Shown: positions 37,903 through 47,397 of the stretch, one piece after another | Layout: every line of letters begins with the position of its first letter | Numbering within the stretch: the first letter of the stretch is position 1 | DNA from: Paenibacillaceae bacterium GAS479 | GTDB lineage: Bacteria > Bacillota > Bacilli > Paenibacillales > Paenibacillaceae | Reading direction: 5' to 3' | NCBI GenBank assembly: GCA_900105225.1 | Contig: LT629764.1 | Coordinates: 4,174,501-4,238,500 of the forward strand | Length of the DNA: 64,000 nucleotides | Made by a program: the position numbers and the translations under genes | Notes under the pieces: model-generated | Seen by the model: the letters and a program-made list of their open reading frames with translations, nothing else | Databases searched by the model: none | Told to the model about the DNA's origin: nothing

Positions 37903-39861
37903 TTAGCCCTTCAGTGCAGGCATCGGTTGGAACACCATCGTAATTGGCAAAAAGCTGCCGGATGCGATCATATACACAAACTCAACCGTTTCCTGAGTGT
38001 CGCCGGAGCGATGGAGCACGCCGCCTTCGTTCTGGTCTTTCAGTTGGTCATTATTCGTGACCGATACAAGCTGGCCGTTCACGAGGAATGCCCCGCCATA
38101 AAGGCCGCCACGCGGATTCAGATAAACAACGGTGCGCGGCGCAAGCGTTACACGCATTTTGTACAGCACGCCAAAGTTGCCGCGGTTTAGCTGTAGGGAG
38201 CCATCGGAGCTATCGTAACCGTCAAGGTAAGGATCCTGCACATTATCGCCAAGCACGACTTGCTCCGCTTTCTCGCCGCGCACGCCATCGATTAGAATAT
38301 CACGATTCGTATTATTGAATGAGCCGCGGGCATGCGTGCCATCCGATGGCAATAGCGATAGAGATTCGATCTCTTTAAGCGGGTCCTTGCCCTCGGCTAC
38401 TACAACTACCCGTATACGCAGATTCTGGTTGGAGGACACATCGGCATAAGCAGAGTAGACCAGGCCCGGCTTGATCGGCGTTGTAGAGATTTCAGGCAGT
38501 ACAAGCTGCGTTGCTCCTGGCTTGATATCCGTGAACGTCTCGGGAACATCGTTGTTGAGTGCTGTTAAATAACGGGTCGTAGACAGCTTGCCGGTACGGA
38601 TCTCAGAGACATCCGGGCCGCCAGTGCCGGTCGCTTTGACGCCGAAACGCGCCGTCTGATACCCTTCATTGGTGACAGCGAGATACATTTTTACATTGTA
38701 GCCGAGTGTATTTTTATTATGGAACAGCAACCGAACTTTGCCTTCGAACTGATCGTCAAAAGCGATGCCTTCGGAGGTCCACAGCTCGGGGCTGTTACTG
38801 CGGAACATTTTGAACGGCTCGGATGAAAATTCATAAGAGAGCTTGGGAACATCTTTAACATGAGCGCCGTCTACCCGGATTTTTTCTCCTACGGGTGCGA
38901 ACAACAGGCCGAACTCTTCCGCAGAATAAAGCTCCTCATCCGTAATCGTAATCGTTTTGCTGACCGTCGAGGTCAACCCTTGATCGTCGGTTACGGTCAT
39001 CGTAATCGTCTTGTCACCCGGCTCAAAAAAGGCTTGTTGACGACCGGTCCACTTGGTTTTGGCAGCTACAATTGCATTGTTGTCGTCTGTGCTCAGCTCT
39101 GTATACTGAATCTGTTCTCCCTGACGGTAAATGGTTTTATCCGTTGTGAAATCCGCCACAGGAGGCTGGTTCGGTGCAGCTACCACTTGAACCGTGACGC
39201 TGAAAGGCTCGCTCCATATACCAGAGCTATCCTGCACGCGGCGCGAGATCGTATACGAACCAGGCTCGGTGAATACATCCTGCTTTCCGGTCCACTCCTC
39301 GTTCAATAGCGGCAATCCCGCAGGGGAGTTGTATAGATCGATATACTGCACTGGATCTCCCACGGTAATGACAGACGGCTGCACTTGGAAGTTGGCTTCA
39401 GGTTGATCGGCCCAGCTGAGCATGATGGATTTGCCGGAAAAGCTAATCGAGCTCATGCTTACCTTGGCCCAGGTACGGACTGGAATCATAAGCGAGCCCT
39501 TTTGAGAAAAGCTGGCCGCTTCTCCGGTCCATTTAACGCCGTCCACCCAGATGTCCTTGGTATTCATGCGGAAGCGAATTTCGCCGGATGGCGTTTTGGC
39601 AATCGATTCCTTCTTCTTGGTATCATAGGAGGTTTTGTAACCGTACAGCTGTGCCAATGTGCTGAATGCAACATAACTCACATTGTTCTTGATCGTCATT
39701 GGCTGCACAGATGTAAGGGTCACACCGTCTTTTACCATCAGATTGCTGCCTTTGGTCAGCGTTACCATTTGATTACCGGCATCGGCGCTCGCCGTTCCAG
39801 TCATGCCATACAGCGGTGCAGCTGCCAGGCTGAGCAGAGTCAAGCTCTTCAACAGTTTCAT
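37903..39861 (-). CDS. Secreted protein with copper-amine-oxidase-like stalk domain and PKD domains
   Basis: 652 residues; signal peptide ending near ASA-DA (27). Residues about 30-155 resemble the copper amine oxidase N-terminal (stalk) domain common in Paenibacillus surface proteins (LMVKDGVTLTSVQPMTIKNNVSYVAFSTLAQLYGYK, IWVDGVKWTGEAASF, MIPVRTWAKV). Two PKD-like beta domains follow, each with a WTGK/WTGR...PGSYTISRRV or PGDKTITMTVTDDQG pattern. The C-terminal 300 residues are beta-rich and unassigned. Likely a cell-surface adhesive or scaffold protein; enzymatic activity is not indicated. Confidence 0.8.
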   Translation of the reverse strand: MKLLKSLTLLSLAAAPLYGMTGTASADAGNQMVTLTKGSNLMVKDGVTLTSVQPMTIKNNVSYVAFSTLAQLYGYKTSYDTKKKESIAKTPSGEIRFRMNTKDIWVDGVKWTGEAASFSQKGSLMIPVRTWAKVSMSSISFSGKSIMLSWADQPEANFQVQPSVITVGDPVQYIDLYNSPAGLPLLNEEWTGKQDVFTEPGSYTISRRVQDSSGIWSEPFSVTVQVVAAPNQPPVADFTTDKTIYRQGEQIQYTELSTDDNNAIVAAKTKWTGRQQAFFEPGDKTITMTVTDDQGLTSTVSKTITITDEELYSAEEFGLLFAPVGEKIRVDGAHVKDVPKLSYEFSSEPFKMFRSNSPELWTSEGIAFDDQFEGKVRLLFHNKNTLGYNVKMYLAVTNEGYQTARFGVKATGTGGPDVSEIRTGKLSTTRYLTALNNDVPETFTDIKPGATQLVLPEISTTPIKPGLVYSAYADVSSNQNLRIRVVVVAEGKDPLKEIESLSLLPSDGTHARGSFNNTNRDILIDGVRGEKAEQVVLGDNVQDPYLDGYDSSDGSLQLNRGNFGVLYKMRVTLAPRTVVYLNPRGGLYGGAFLVNGQLVSVTNNDQLKDQNEGGVLHRSGDTQETVEFVYMIASGSFLPITMVFQPMPALKG

Positions 39862-39998
39862 ATGCGTCTCCTTTTGTTGCGAACGTAATTCGTCCGGTAT
39901 TCCCGATCTTCACGTTAACTAGAAACGCATTAGAATTGGAAAAGTTGCGTTGAAGAGGAATTTACTCTCATTCATATAGCGATTTTCCGCTCCTTTGG

Positions 39999-40754
39999 CT
40001 AACTTAACTTCAGAGCGGCCAGGCCAAGATACTCCTTGAGCGCCGTTGTGCTCAGTGATAACGCAGAGCCGTTGGGGAGCAGCTTGCTCCAATACCAGCG
40101 GGGGTTCAGCGCTGCCGAATAATCAACCGGGAACGGTTGCGGCTCTAGACCGGCTCGCCTGAATTGCTCCATAGCGCGCGGCAAATGAAAGGCTGAAGTG
40201 ATTAAGATCGGCTGTTTCAACCCCTCTTTCTCCATTAATTCACGAGTGAGCAAGGCATTTTGCTCTGTGTTGAGCGATTTATTTTCCATTATAATCTGAT
40301 CCGCAGCAAACCCGAGCTCGCGCAGCTGCCGACCGGCGATATCCGCCTCGTTGCCACTGTCCGGAAATACCTGACCACCGCTGAACAGCACCGGCAGCCC
40401 AGTTGCACGCGACAGACGAGCGGCCGCGAGCAGCCTCGACTCGGCGGAGCCCGACATATTGCCAAGGCCGCCAAGATCCGGCGAATCCGGCACCGCACCA
40501 GCGCCAAGTACAACGATAACGTCGCCACGCAGCTCACTCACCGCTGGTTGACTGTAGCGCTGCTCAAGCTCTCGTATCAGTACATCGGAGAACCAGGATG
40601 AGGATAATAAGTACAGTAGGAGCAGCGAACCGATTGGAAGAGCGACCCATTTTCGATCCTTGCGCCACATCCGCCAACTTGCTGCCGCTAACAACAGCAA
40701 GAACAAGCCAGGCGGCAGAATGAAACTGTAGACAGCTTTAATGAAATAAATCAT
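39999..40754 (-). CDS. YdcF/ElyC-type (DUF218) envelope protein
   Basis: 251 residues from ATG 40754 (GGAGGTG upstream; the frame extends to 40781 without a site). Two N-terminal membrane helices, then a DUF218 domain: VIVVLGAGAVPDSPDLGG, ESRLLAAARLSRATGLPVLFSGG, ENKSLNTEQNALLTRELM and ILITSAFHLPRAMEQF. The two-helix plan is that of ElyC/YdcF. ElyC acts in envelope assembly in E. coli; the function here is unknown. More GC-rich than its homolog at 18472. Confidence 0.85.
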   Translation of the reverse strand: MIYFIKAVYSFILPPGLFLLLLAAASWRMWRKDRKWVALPIGSLLLLYLLSSSWFSDVLIRELEQRYSQPAVSELRGDVIVVLGAGAVPDSPDLGGLGNMSGSAESRLLAAARLSRATGLPVLFSGGQVFPDSGNEADIAGRQLRELGFAADQIIMENKSLNTEQNALLTRELMEKEGLKQPILITSAFHLPRAMEQFRRAGLEPQPFPVDYSAALNPRWYWSKLLPNGSALSLSTTALKEYLGLAALKLS

Positions 40755-40846
40755 AGAACACCTCCAGCAATACGATCCCAAAATCCAGATTCTACTATCA
40801 TATCATTCCAGCACTTGACAGGGCAGCTTGAGCGCTAATAGCTAAA

Positions 40847-40875
40847 TTGACATCATAGGAAAAGGCCGATAAAAT
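40847..40875 (+). promoter_or_regulatory. Promoter upstream of metN
   Basis: TTGACA (40847-40852), 17-base spacer, TAAAAT (40870-40875): close to the SigA consensus. It leaves a leader of about 155 bases in which no S-box riboswitch or T-box motif was seen. Confidence 0.65.
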
Positions 40876-40944
40876 AAGATATTTGGGGAACTTAAGTATC
40901 TTTTTTTCTCCATTTCGCAACCTAACTACATGCAATAACCGCTA

Positions 40945-40974
40945 TAGACAAAACTATAGATCGTTCTATATAAT
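40945..40974 (+). promoter_or_regulatory. Second candidate promoter upstream of metN
   Basis: TAGACA (40945-40950), 18-base spacer, TATAAT (40969-40974), about 60 bases before metN. Confidence 0.5.
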
Positions 40975-41036
40975 ACCATTTAAACCACTTGGATTTATAG
41001 GGATTTGATGGGCGGTGTTGTCCAGGAGGGATTAAC

Positions 41037-42041
41037 CTGATTGAATTACAGAATGTGACCAAGTCATACAAGGGTCGAGGCGGTAGTGTTGATGCCGTTC
41101 GCGATATCTCCTTGCAGGTGAAGCCTGGAGAAATCTTCGGCATCATTGGGCACTCGGGAGCGGGCAAAAGTACGCTGATTCGGTGTATGAATTTGCTGGA
41201 GCGTCCAACATCCGGCAAGGCTTGGTTCGGTAAAACCGAGCTGACGGCACTGAGTGAGCGCCAACTGCAAGCGGAGCGTCGTAAGATTGGTATGATATTC
41301 CAGCACTTCAACCTGCTTGCTAGCGTGACAGTGCGAGAAAATATCGCTTTTCCCCTCGTGCTTGCCGGGAAAAGCCGGAAGGAATACGCTGCGCGAGTAG
41401 ACGAGCTTTTGGCACTGGTCGGCTTGGAAGCGCATGGTGACAAATATCCCTCGCAGTTGTCCGGAGGACAGAAGCAGCGGGTAGGTATCGCTCGGGCGCT
41501 GGCTGCTGATCCGCAGGTGCTGCTTTGCGACGAGGCGACCTCGGCGCTTGATCCGCAGACGACTAGCTCCATTCTGTCGCTGCTTATGAGCATCAACGAG
41601 AAGCTGGGGCTGACGATCATCCTCATCACACATGAGATGCAGGTCATCCGTTCCATTTGCGATCGCGTCGCCGTCATGGACGCTGGTCGTATCGTGGAGA
41701 TGGGAGCAGTGCTGGACGTATTCCTTCGTCCGACACATGCCGTGACGCGTCAGTTTGCCGACGAGCTGTCAGAGCTGGAAAGTGGCACGCCGCTTCCTCG
41801 CCGTGAAGGCTCTAAGCTAGTGAGAGTGCATTTTGTCGGCGAAGAGACATACGAGCCGGTGCTTTTCGAAGCGGTCAAGGGCAGCGCTGTCCAATGTGCT
41901 ATTTTGCAGGGAACGGTATCTCGCATGAAGCATACCCCTTACGGCCAACTGCTCGTTGAGCTTAGTGGACCAGAACGGGATATTGATGGAGTCATCACTG
42001 CCTTGCGCAGCAATGGCCTGGATGCGGAGGTGCTCTCATGA
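41037..42041 (+). CDS. metN: Methionine ABC transporter ATP-binding protein MetN
   Basis: 334 residues. Walker A GHSGAGKST, signature LSGGQKQRVGIARAL, Walker B VLLCDEATSALD, and a C-terminal NIL/ACT-type domain that in MetN binds methionine and inhibits transport. The conserved beginning is IELQNVTKSY; the codon before it is CTG at 41037, seven bases after AGGAGG, so translation most likely starts at CTG. The first ordinary start, GTG 41055, is too far from the ribosome binding site and would remove the first strand. First gene of metNIQ. Confidence 0.94.
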   Translation: MIELQNVTKSYKGRGGSVDAVRDISLQVKPGEIFGIIGHSGAGKSTLIRCMNLLERPTSGKAWFGKTELTALSERQLQAERRKIGMIFQHFNLLASVTVRENIAFPLVLAGKSRKEYAARVDELLALVGLEAHGDKYPSQLSGGQKQRVGIARALAADPQVLLCDEATSALDPQTTSSILSLLMSINEKLGLTIILITHEMQVIRSICDRVAVMDAGRIVEMGAVLDVFLRPTHAVTRQFADELSELESGTPLPRREGSKLVRVHFVGEETYEPVLFEAVKGSAVQCAILQGTVSRMKHTPYGQLLVELSGPERDIDGVITALRSNGLDAEVLS

Positions 42042-42739
42042 TGCCGATGGATATGAATCAACTGCGCTCATCAAACGGCATCGATTGGAGCAATATCGAT
42101 CCCGCCGAGATTTGGCAGGCAACGCAGGATACGCTGTCGATGCTGGGGCTGTCGCTGATCTTCACGATTATTCTAGGCCTGATCATCGGGGTGCTGCTGT
42201 ATCTGACTTCCAGTCGCCAGCTACTGTACTTGCCGGTTTTCTACTCCATTCTTTCCTTCATTGTGAACATTCTCCGCTCCGTGCCGTTCATCATTCTGAT
42301 GATCGCCGTCATGCCGCTGACCAAGGAAATCGCAGGCACGACGATTGGGGTGGCAGGCACGATCCCGCCGCTCGTCATCGGTGCTGCGCCGTTTTTTGGG
42401 CGCTTGGTGGAGACTGCGCTGCGTGAAGTGGATCGCGGCATTATCGAGGCGGCTCAGGCGATGGGCGCTTCCAAATGGGATATTGTGCGCCGTGTACTGC
42501 TGCGGGAATCCCGTCCGGGTCTGATAGCGGCAATCACGGTAACAGCGATTACGCTTGTATCCTACACAGCCATGTCCGGCGTTATCGGCGGCGGCGGGCT
42601 TGGAGACTTAGCTCTGCGCTACGGCTATCAACGTTTTCAGACTGAGGTCATGATCGTTACGGTTATACTGTTAATCATTCTGGTTCAGATTCTTCAGATG
42701 CTGGGTGACTGGCTCGTTCGACGCATCAGCCACAAATAA
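42038..42739 (+). CDS. metI: Methionine ABC transporter permease MetI
   Basis: 233 residues, five or six helices; the permease loop reads EAAQAMGASKWDIVRRVLL, and the SFIVNILRSVPFIILMIAVMP segment is typical of MetI. ATGA overlap with metN gives translational coupling. Confidence 0.95.
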   Translation: MMPMDMNQLRSSNGIDWSNIDPAEIWQATQDTLSMLGLSLIFTIILGLIIGVLLYLTSSRQLLYLPVFYSILSFIVNILRSVPFIILMIAVMPLTKEIAGTTIGVAGTIPPLVIGAAPFFGRLVETALREVDRGIIEAAQAMGASKWDIVRRVLLRESRPGLIAAITVTAITLVSYTAMSGVIGGGGLGDLALRYGYQRFQTEVMIVTVILLIILVQILQMLGDWLVRRISHK

Positions 42740-42772
42740 ATTTAGAGATATATAAAAATCGGAGGGTTAACC

Positions 42773-43612
42773 ATGAACAAATGGCTTAAAGGTATGACAA
42801 TTACGGCGCTTGCGCTGACACTCGCTGCTTGCGGCGCTAAAAATGAAAACACGGCTCCGGCGAACAACGCTGCCAACAACGGCTCTACAGAGCCAGTAAC
42901 ACTGACGGTTGGCGCTTCCCCAGTGCCGCATGCCGAGATTCTGAACTTCATTAAGGATAAACTCGCTGCAGAAGGCGTAAACCTGGAAGTGAAAGAGTTC
43001 ACGGATTATGTGCAGCCGAACGTGCAGCTGTACGAGAAGCAACTTGACGCAAACTTCTTCCAACATGTTCCTTACCTCGACGATCAAAACAAAGAGCGCA
43101 ATTACGACCTCGTTAAAGTTGTTAATGTGCATGTCGAGCCAATGGGTGCATACTCCAACTCCATCAAGTCCTTAGATGAGCTGAAGGATGGCGCAACGAT
43201 CGCCATTCCGAATGACGCTACAAACGGTGGTCGCTCCTTGCTGCTGCTTGCTGAGAACGGTCTGATTAAGCTTAAAGACGGCGTAGGTGTTGCGGCTACG
43301 ATCAAGGACATCACCGAAAATACGAAAAACCTCAAGTTCAAAGAGCTTGAAGCTGCAACGCTGCCACGCGTTCTTGGCGAGGTTGATCTGGCCATCATCA
43401 ACACGAACTACGCGCTGGAAGCTGATCTTAACCCAACGGCAGACGCTATTGTGATCGAGAGCAAGGATTCTCCTTACGCGAACATTCTCGTTTCCCGTCC
43501 TGACAACAAAGATTCCGAAGCAATGCAGAAGCTGGCTAAAGCACTTAACAGCCCTGAAGTTAAGAAATATATCGAAGATACGTACAAAGGCGCGATCGTG
43601 CCAGCGTTCTAA
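42773..43612 (+). CDS. metQ: Methionine-binding lipoprotein MetQ (NlpA family)
   Basis: 279 residues; lipobox TLAAC with the lipidated Cys at about 20, then the NlpA family pattern VGASPVPHAEIL, FFQHVPYLD, VHVEPMGAYS and IAIPNDATNGGR, where the sulfur amino acid binds. Completes the metNIQ operon. D- or L-methionine, or a related compound, is the expected substrate. Preceded by GGAGG. Confidence 0.95.
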   Translation: MNKWLKGMTITALALTLAACGAKNENTAPANNAANNGSTEPVTLTVGASPVPHAEILNFIKDKLAAEGVNLEVKEFTDYVQPNVQLYEKQLDANFFQHVPYLDDQNKERNYDLVKVVNVHVEPMGAYSNSIKSLDELKDGATIAIPNDATNGGRSLLLLAENGLIKLKDGVGVAATIKDITENTKNLKFKELEAATLPRVLGEVDLAIINTNYALEADLNPTADAIVIESKDSPYANILVSRPDNKDSEAMQKLAKALNSPEVKKYIEDTYKGAIVPAF

Positions 43613-43650
43613 AGATCTTCTGCGGCGACTAGCCGCTTCTATACAAGTTG

Positions 43651-43701
43651 AAAAGGATGTCTCATTGTCGGCTGTTGCCGGCAAATGAGACATCCTTTTT
43701 T
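43651..43701 (+). terminator. Terminator of metNIQ
   Basis: AAAGGATGTCTCATT / AAATGAGACATCCTTT long stem with an inner GCCGGC-type hairpin, then T-run. Confidence 0.93.
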
Positions 43702-43878
43702 TGGGACAAGCTGACCTTCTGTACATGCTATATAGGCAAATGCATGTAGTAGCCCACAATGCTGCGGTCAAATACATCAATCATGTCCGCAATGACCAGG
43801 CCGTAATTCCGTGGTAACGTGCCGATATATCGCGGGTAGTGAACCTTCTGCCGGCGCTAGGGGAGGCAAAAGTTCCGA

Positions 43879-44132
43879 CGTCCGAAAGCGGCCCCGCTGA
43901 GCAAAGCAAGTAGTCGAAGTTACTTGCTTGAGCCGAAAGCGGCCCCGACGAGCAAAGCAAGTAGTCGAAGTTACTTGCTTGAGCCGAAAGCGGCCTCGAT
44001 GAGCAAAGCAAGTAGTCGAAGTTACTTGCTTGAGTCGAAAGCGGCCCCGACGAGCAAAGCAAGTAGTCGAAGTTACTTGCTTGAGCCGAAAGCGGCCCGA
44101 CGAGCAAAGCAAGTAGTCGAAGTTACTTGTTT
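43879..44132. repeat. Tandem array of five 51-bp hairpin units
   Basis: Five near-identical units (starting at 43879, 43930, 43981, 44032 and 44083; the last is 50 bp). Each contains AAGCAAGTA-N8-TACTTGCTT, a perfect 9-bp stem, and a GC-rich half with GAAAGCGGCCCCGACGAGC. Because 51 is a multiple of 3, several frames stay open across it; those frames have no start context and are not called genes. The array lies between the metQ terminator and a bidirectional terminator. A related array is at 58252. Confidence 0.92.
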
Positions 44133-44208
44133 TTCACAAACGCCTCAGATTCGAAAACGATTCAGAGTCATCAGCCTCAACCTATATTGTACTTGCAGTC
44201 TAAATAAC

Positions 44209-44260
44209 AAAAGGGGCAGTCCTAAGCCATCTGACAATGGCTTTTTGGACTGCCCCTTTG
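44209..44260. terminator. Bidirectional terminator resembling an IS1182 end
   Basis: AAAGGGGCAGTCC / GGACTGCCCCTTT outer stem and AAGCCAT-CTGACA-ATGGCTT inner stem. It serves the minus-strand MFS gene. The layout matches the left end of the IS at 32270 (GGGGC, TCC, inner stem, GGA, GCCCC). Confidence 0.88.
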
Positions 44261-44320
44261 TTTAAACGCTCTATAACAGCAAAACCGACATAGAATGCGG
44301 TTCTGTCGTAGCCATCCGCA

Positions 44321-45556
44321 TTAGCCGACAGGACGAGGGCTGCTGTCAGTACTTATCGTTTCAGCCGGGGACACGTAGCGATTGCGTCCAGCTCCGAGGC
44401 CGAGCAGCAAAACGGTCAGCGACACTAGCAGCAGCACGACAAGTACTGGGTTCCAGGAGTTGAAGCTATCATGCAGCGTACCCAGCAGGACGGGGCCGAG
44501 GGCAGCGAGTAAGTAACCAAACGATTGAGCCATACCGGACAACCGGGCTGCCTCGGCGGCGTTGCGTGTACGCAGTCCGAAAAATGTCAGCGCAAGCGAA
44601 ATTGTAGCGCCTTGGCTTAGACCGAGCAGAATGATCCACAGCACGGAAAGATCGGTTGATCCCCAGAGCAGACCTGCGTATGCACTAAGCGATGTGATGC
44701 CTGAGGCAAGAACAAGCGGCAGTTGAGTGCGCATGCGGCTGGCCCACACGGGAAGGAAAAACGAAGTTGGCAAGCTGACAAGCTGCATGAGCGACAGCAT
44801 CCATCCGCCGGCAGCAGCGCTGAAGCCGCGCTCGTGTAAAATCGCTGGTAGCCAGGCGATTGTAACGTAAAAAGTCATCGATTGCAGACCCATAAAAAAT
44901 GTGATCCGCCAAGCGAGCGGGGAGCGGAACATACTGGAAAGTGAGCCGGGAGCGCGCAAAGTACCAACGGGTTTTGCTTTCAAACTACGGGGCAGCCAGG
45001 CGACAAGCGCGATAACTGCGAGCAATACCCATACAAGCAGCGACAGGTTCCAATCCCAACCTGGCATGGAGGAGAGCGGCACGGCAGCTCCGGAAGCAAT
45101 AGCCGCGAACATACTCATCGTAACGGAATAAGAGCCGGTCAGCAGGCCGATCTGAGTCGGGAAGTCACGCTTGATTATACTTGGCAGCAGGACGTTACTG
45201 ACCGCAATTGCCAGCCCCAGCAGTGCCGTACCAACAAACAATGCCGGCGCTCCGGGAATTGCCCGCACGAGCATGCCGGCAATCAAAAGTACCAAGCTAT
45301 ACAAGAGAGAGCGTTCGGCACCAAAGCGCTCGGAAATGCGTGGAGCAACGAGCGACATAACTGCGAAAGCAAGCAAAGGCATCGAGGTAAGCAGTCCGGA
45401 CAATTCGCTGCTTAGTTGATAGCTGCTGGAGATTTGGTTGATGAGCGGGCCGACAGAGGTGATGGCAGCGCGCATATTCGCGGCAATTAAAAGGATGCCT
45501 GCGATAGTCAGCCAAATTTCTCTGCGGCTTCTGGTGACGCGTGGTAATGAATTCAT
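44321..45556 (-). CDS. MFS transporter of the CynX/NimT type
   Basis: 411 residues, 12 helices. The start LTIAGILLIAANMRAAITSVGPLINQI is characteristic of the cyanate permease-like CynX/NimT/YycB group, with RISERFGAERSLL in loop 2. Substrate unknown (members export or import small anions and drugs). A promoter with an overlapping inverted repeat lies at 45629-45658, so a repressor is likely, but none is adjacent. Confidence 0.88.
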   Translation of the reverse strand: MNSLPRVTRSRREIWLTIAGILLIAANMRAAITSVGPLINQISSSYQLSSELSGLLTSMPLLAFAVMSLVAPRISERFGAERSLLYSLVLLIAGMLVRAIPGAPALFVGTALLGLAIAVSNVLLPSIIKRDFPTQIGLLTGSYSVTMSMFAAIASGAAVPLSSMPGWDWNLSLLVWVLLAVIALVAWLPRSLKAKPVGTLRAPGSLSSMFRSPLAWRITFFMGLQSMTFYVTIAWLPAILHERGFSAAAGGWMLSLMQLVSLPTSFFLPVWASRMRTQLPLVLASGITSLSAYAGLLWGSTDLSVLWIILLGLSQGATISLALTFFGLRTRNAAEAARLSGMAQSFGYLLAALGPVLLGTLHDSFNSWNPVLVVLLLVSLTVLLLGLGAGRNRYVSPAETISTDSSPRPVG

Positions 45557-45628
45557 AACAAAAAAGGCCTTCTTTCTGGAACAGATTGGTACAACTTAAG
45601 ATGTGAAGTTCAGTGCACAGTTCCAGTT

Positions 45629-45658
45629 ACTATAGACTAATTTACCTCTTTAGTAAAT
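45629..45658 (-). promoter_or_regulatory. Promoter and operator of the CynX-type MFS gene
   Basis: On the minus strand TTTACT (45657-45652), 17-base spacer, TATAGT (45634-45629). The palindrome ATTTAC-N7-GTAAAT (45640-45658) covers the -35, a position that fits repression by a MarR- or TetR-like dimer. Confidence 0.6.
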
Positions 45659-45875
45659 GATGATGCGTCATTTCTTTATCGGATTAAACTAGCGCAGAAA
45701 ATGTGTATCCGTTCTCATAAGTATTCCTTTTTCGACTTGCTTTTTACCTGGAAAAACAAAGCGACATCCCCTGAATTGCGCAGTCGGATAATGCGGCTGG
45801 TTGCTGCAAATAATAATCCAACAATAGGGCCGGATATGAGGGTACATAATTTGCGGCCTGCAAGGAGGATGCGAT
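45659..45875. other. Leader region of the spoVA operon
   Basis: No gene is supported here; short frames on both strands lack sites. A SigG promoter is expected from the known control of spoVA, but no convincing TGMATA/CATACTA pair was found. Confidence 0.4.
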
Positions 45876-46376
45876 ATGTCCAGGACGAGCAAGGGCAACG
45901 ACAACGGTGAATACAAGAAAATGGTAATGTCAGCCAAGGAATATCAGGCTTTTGCCAAAAATAGAGAGCCGGCTCGATCAGTGGTCAAAAACTGCATTCG
46001 CGCCTTTTTATCAGGAGGCTTAATTTGCCTGATTGGTCAAGGTGTGCAGGAGTTTTTCATGTACACCTTCCATATGGATGCATTGAAGGCTGGCAATCCT
46101 ACTGTAGCGGTGATGATTTTGATCTCGGTGATTCTGACTTGTCTCGGAGTTTATGACAAAATCGCTCAATGGGCCGGAGCCGGTTCCGCTGTACCTGTCA
46201 CCGGCTTCGCTAACTCGATGTGCTCGGCGGCGCTCGAGCATCGCAGCGAAGGCCTTGTGCTCGGAGTCGGCGCCAATATGTTCAAGATGGCCGGGTCGGT
46301 CATCGTATTTGGCGTCGTTGCGGCCTTTTTTGTCGGCATCGCTCACTTGATTTTTGGCACGGGAGGAATGCATTGA
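45876..46376 (+). CDS. spoVAC: Stage V sporulation protein AC
   Basis: 166-residue polytopic membrane protein of the SpoVA channel, which moves dipicolinic acid into the forespore and releases it in germination. Recognised by CIRAFLSGGLICLIGQGVQEFF, SAVPVTGFANSMCSAALEHRSEGLVLGVGANMFKMAGSVI. ATG 45876 behind AAGGAGG. SpoVAC is known as the mechanosensitive component. First gene of a three-gene spoVAC-D-E operon. Confidence 0.95.
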   Translation: MSRTSKGNDNGEYKKMVMSAKEYQAFAKNREPARSVVKNCIRAFLSGGLICLIGQGVQEFFMYTFHMDALKAGNPTVAVMILISVILTCLGVYDKIAQWAGAGSAVPVTGFANSMCSAALEHRSEGLVLGVGANMFKMAGSVIVFGVVAAFFVGIAHLIFGTGGMH

Positions 46377-46377
46377 T

Positions 46378-47397
46378 ATGCAAAAGGGCAAACAAACCTG
46401 GTGGTTTGAAAATCGTCCTGTCATTATCGGCACTGCCACGGTTGTAGGGCCCGACGAAGGAGACGGGCCTTTGGCAGCCGACTTTGATCTTGTGCATCCT
46501 GAGCTGGATATGCAACAGAAAAGCTGGGAGAAGGCGGAACGGCTGCTGCTCGAGCAGGCATCCGATCTGGCGATCAAAAACGCTGGCATTAGCAATGAAG
46601 AGCTGGAGTTTTTCGTCGGAGGTGATCTGATGAATCAGATCATTAGCAATACGTTTGCAGCTCGCTCGCTAGGTGTGCCTTATATAGGGGTGTTCGGAGC
46701 TTGTTCTACTTCCATGGAATCACTGGCTATCGCCTCGATGATCGTTAATTCAGGCAACGGCAAACATGTGCTAGCCGGAACTTGCAGTCATAACTGCACA
46801 GCCGAAAAACAATTCCGTTATCCAACGGAGTACGGCTCACAGAAGCCGCCGACAGCGCAGTATACGATTACCGGGGCCGGAGCAGCTATCGTTGCACCCT
46901 CGGGTTCCGGTCCAGTCGTGGAATGCGCAACGATCGGCCGGATCGTGGATCTCGGCATTAAGGATCCGTTTAACATGGGAGCAGCGATGGCGCCGGCGGC
47001 TGTGGATACGATCCAGGCTCATTTAAATGACACCGGCCGATCTCCCGGCGACTACGACATGATTGTCACAGGAGACTTAGCTTCGGTAGGACATCGCATC
47101 GCCACCGACTTGCTGAAGCGCAACGGCGTGCCTATGGAGCAGACCGTTTTCAATGACTGCGGATTGATGATCTACGATATTGCTCGGCAAAAGGTGCAGG
47201 CTGGAGGAAGCGGCTGTGCTTGCTCAGCTGTTGTGACATACGGGCATCTGCTCAAGCGGCTGCAAAGGGGTGAGTTCAAGCGCATCCTTATCGTTGCGAC
47301 GGGGGCGCTGCTGTCACCGCTGTCCTTCCAGCAGGGCGAAAGCATTCCATGCGTTGCTCATGCCGTATCCATTGAACGAAGCGAGGTGCAGGGATGA
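46378..47397 (+). CDS. spoVAD: Stage V sporulation protein AD
   Basis: 339 residues with a thiolase-like fold, the soluble dipicolinate-binding part of the SpoVA complex. Motifs: [14 protein letters not shown] around the thiolase-type Cys, [20 protein letters not shown] and NDCGLMIYD. Start at ATG 46378, just after the spoVAC stop, with GGGAGGA inside the end of spoVAC. Length matches B. subtilis SpoVAD. Confidence 0.96.
   Translation: MQKGKQTWWFENRPVIIGTATVVGPDEGDGPLAADFDLVHPELDMQQKSWEKAERLLLEQASDLAIKNAGISNEELEFFVGGDLMNQIISNTFAARSLGVPYIGVFGACSTSMESLAIASMIVNSGNGKHVLAGTCSHNCTAEKQFRYPTEYGSQKPPTAQYTITGAGAAIVAPSGSGPVVECATIGRIVDLGIKDPFNMGAAMAPAAVDTIQAHLNDTGRSPGDYDMIVTGDLASVGHRIATDLLKRNGVPMEQTVFNDCGLMIYDIARQKVQAGGSGCACSAVVTYGHLLKRLQRGEFKRILIVATGALLSPLSFQQGESIPCVAHAVSIERSEVQG

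Noticed and set aside
40776-41036. SAM riboswitch or methionine T-box before metN
   Set aside because: None of the conserved S-box or T-box blocks could be found in the leader.
43879-44132. CRISPR array
   Set aside because: Units are identical over their full 51 bp with no unique spacers, and no cas genes are present.
43777-44265. Open frames of about 110 residues on both strands across the 51-bp repeats
   Set aside because: They arise because the repeat length is a multiple of 3; no ribosome binding site, and the translations are mere repeat products.
45689-45937. Overlapping 69- and 82-residue ORFs before spoVAC
   Set aside because: They lie on the promoter region, lack start sites and overlap the true spoVAC start.
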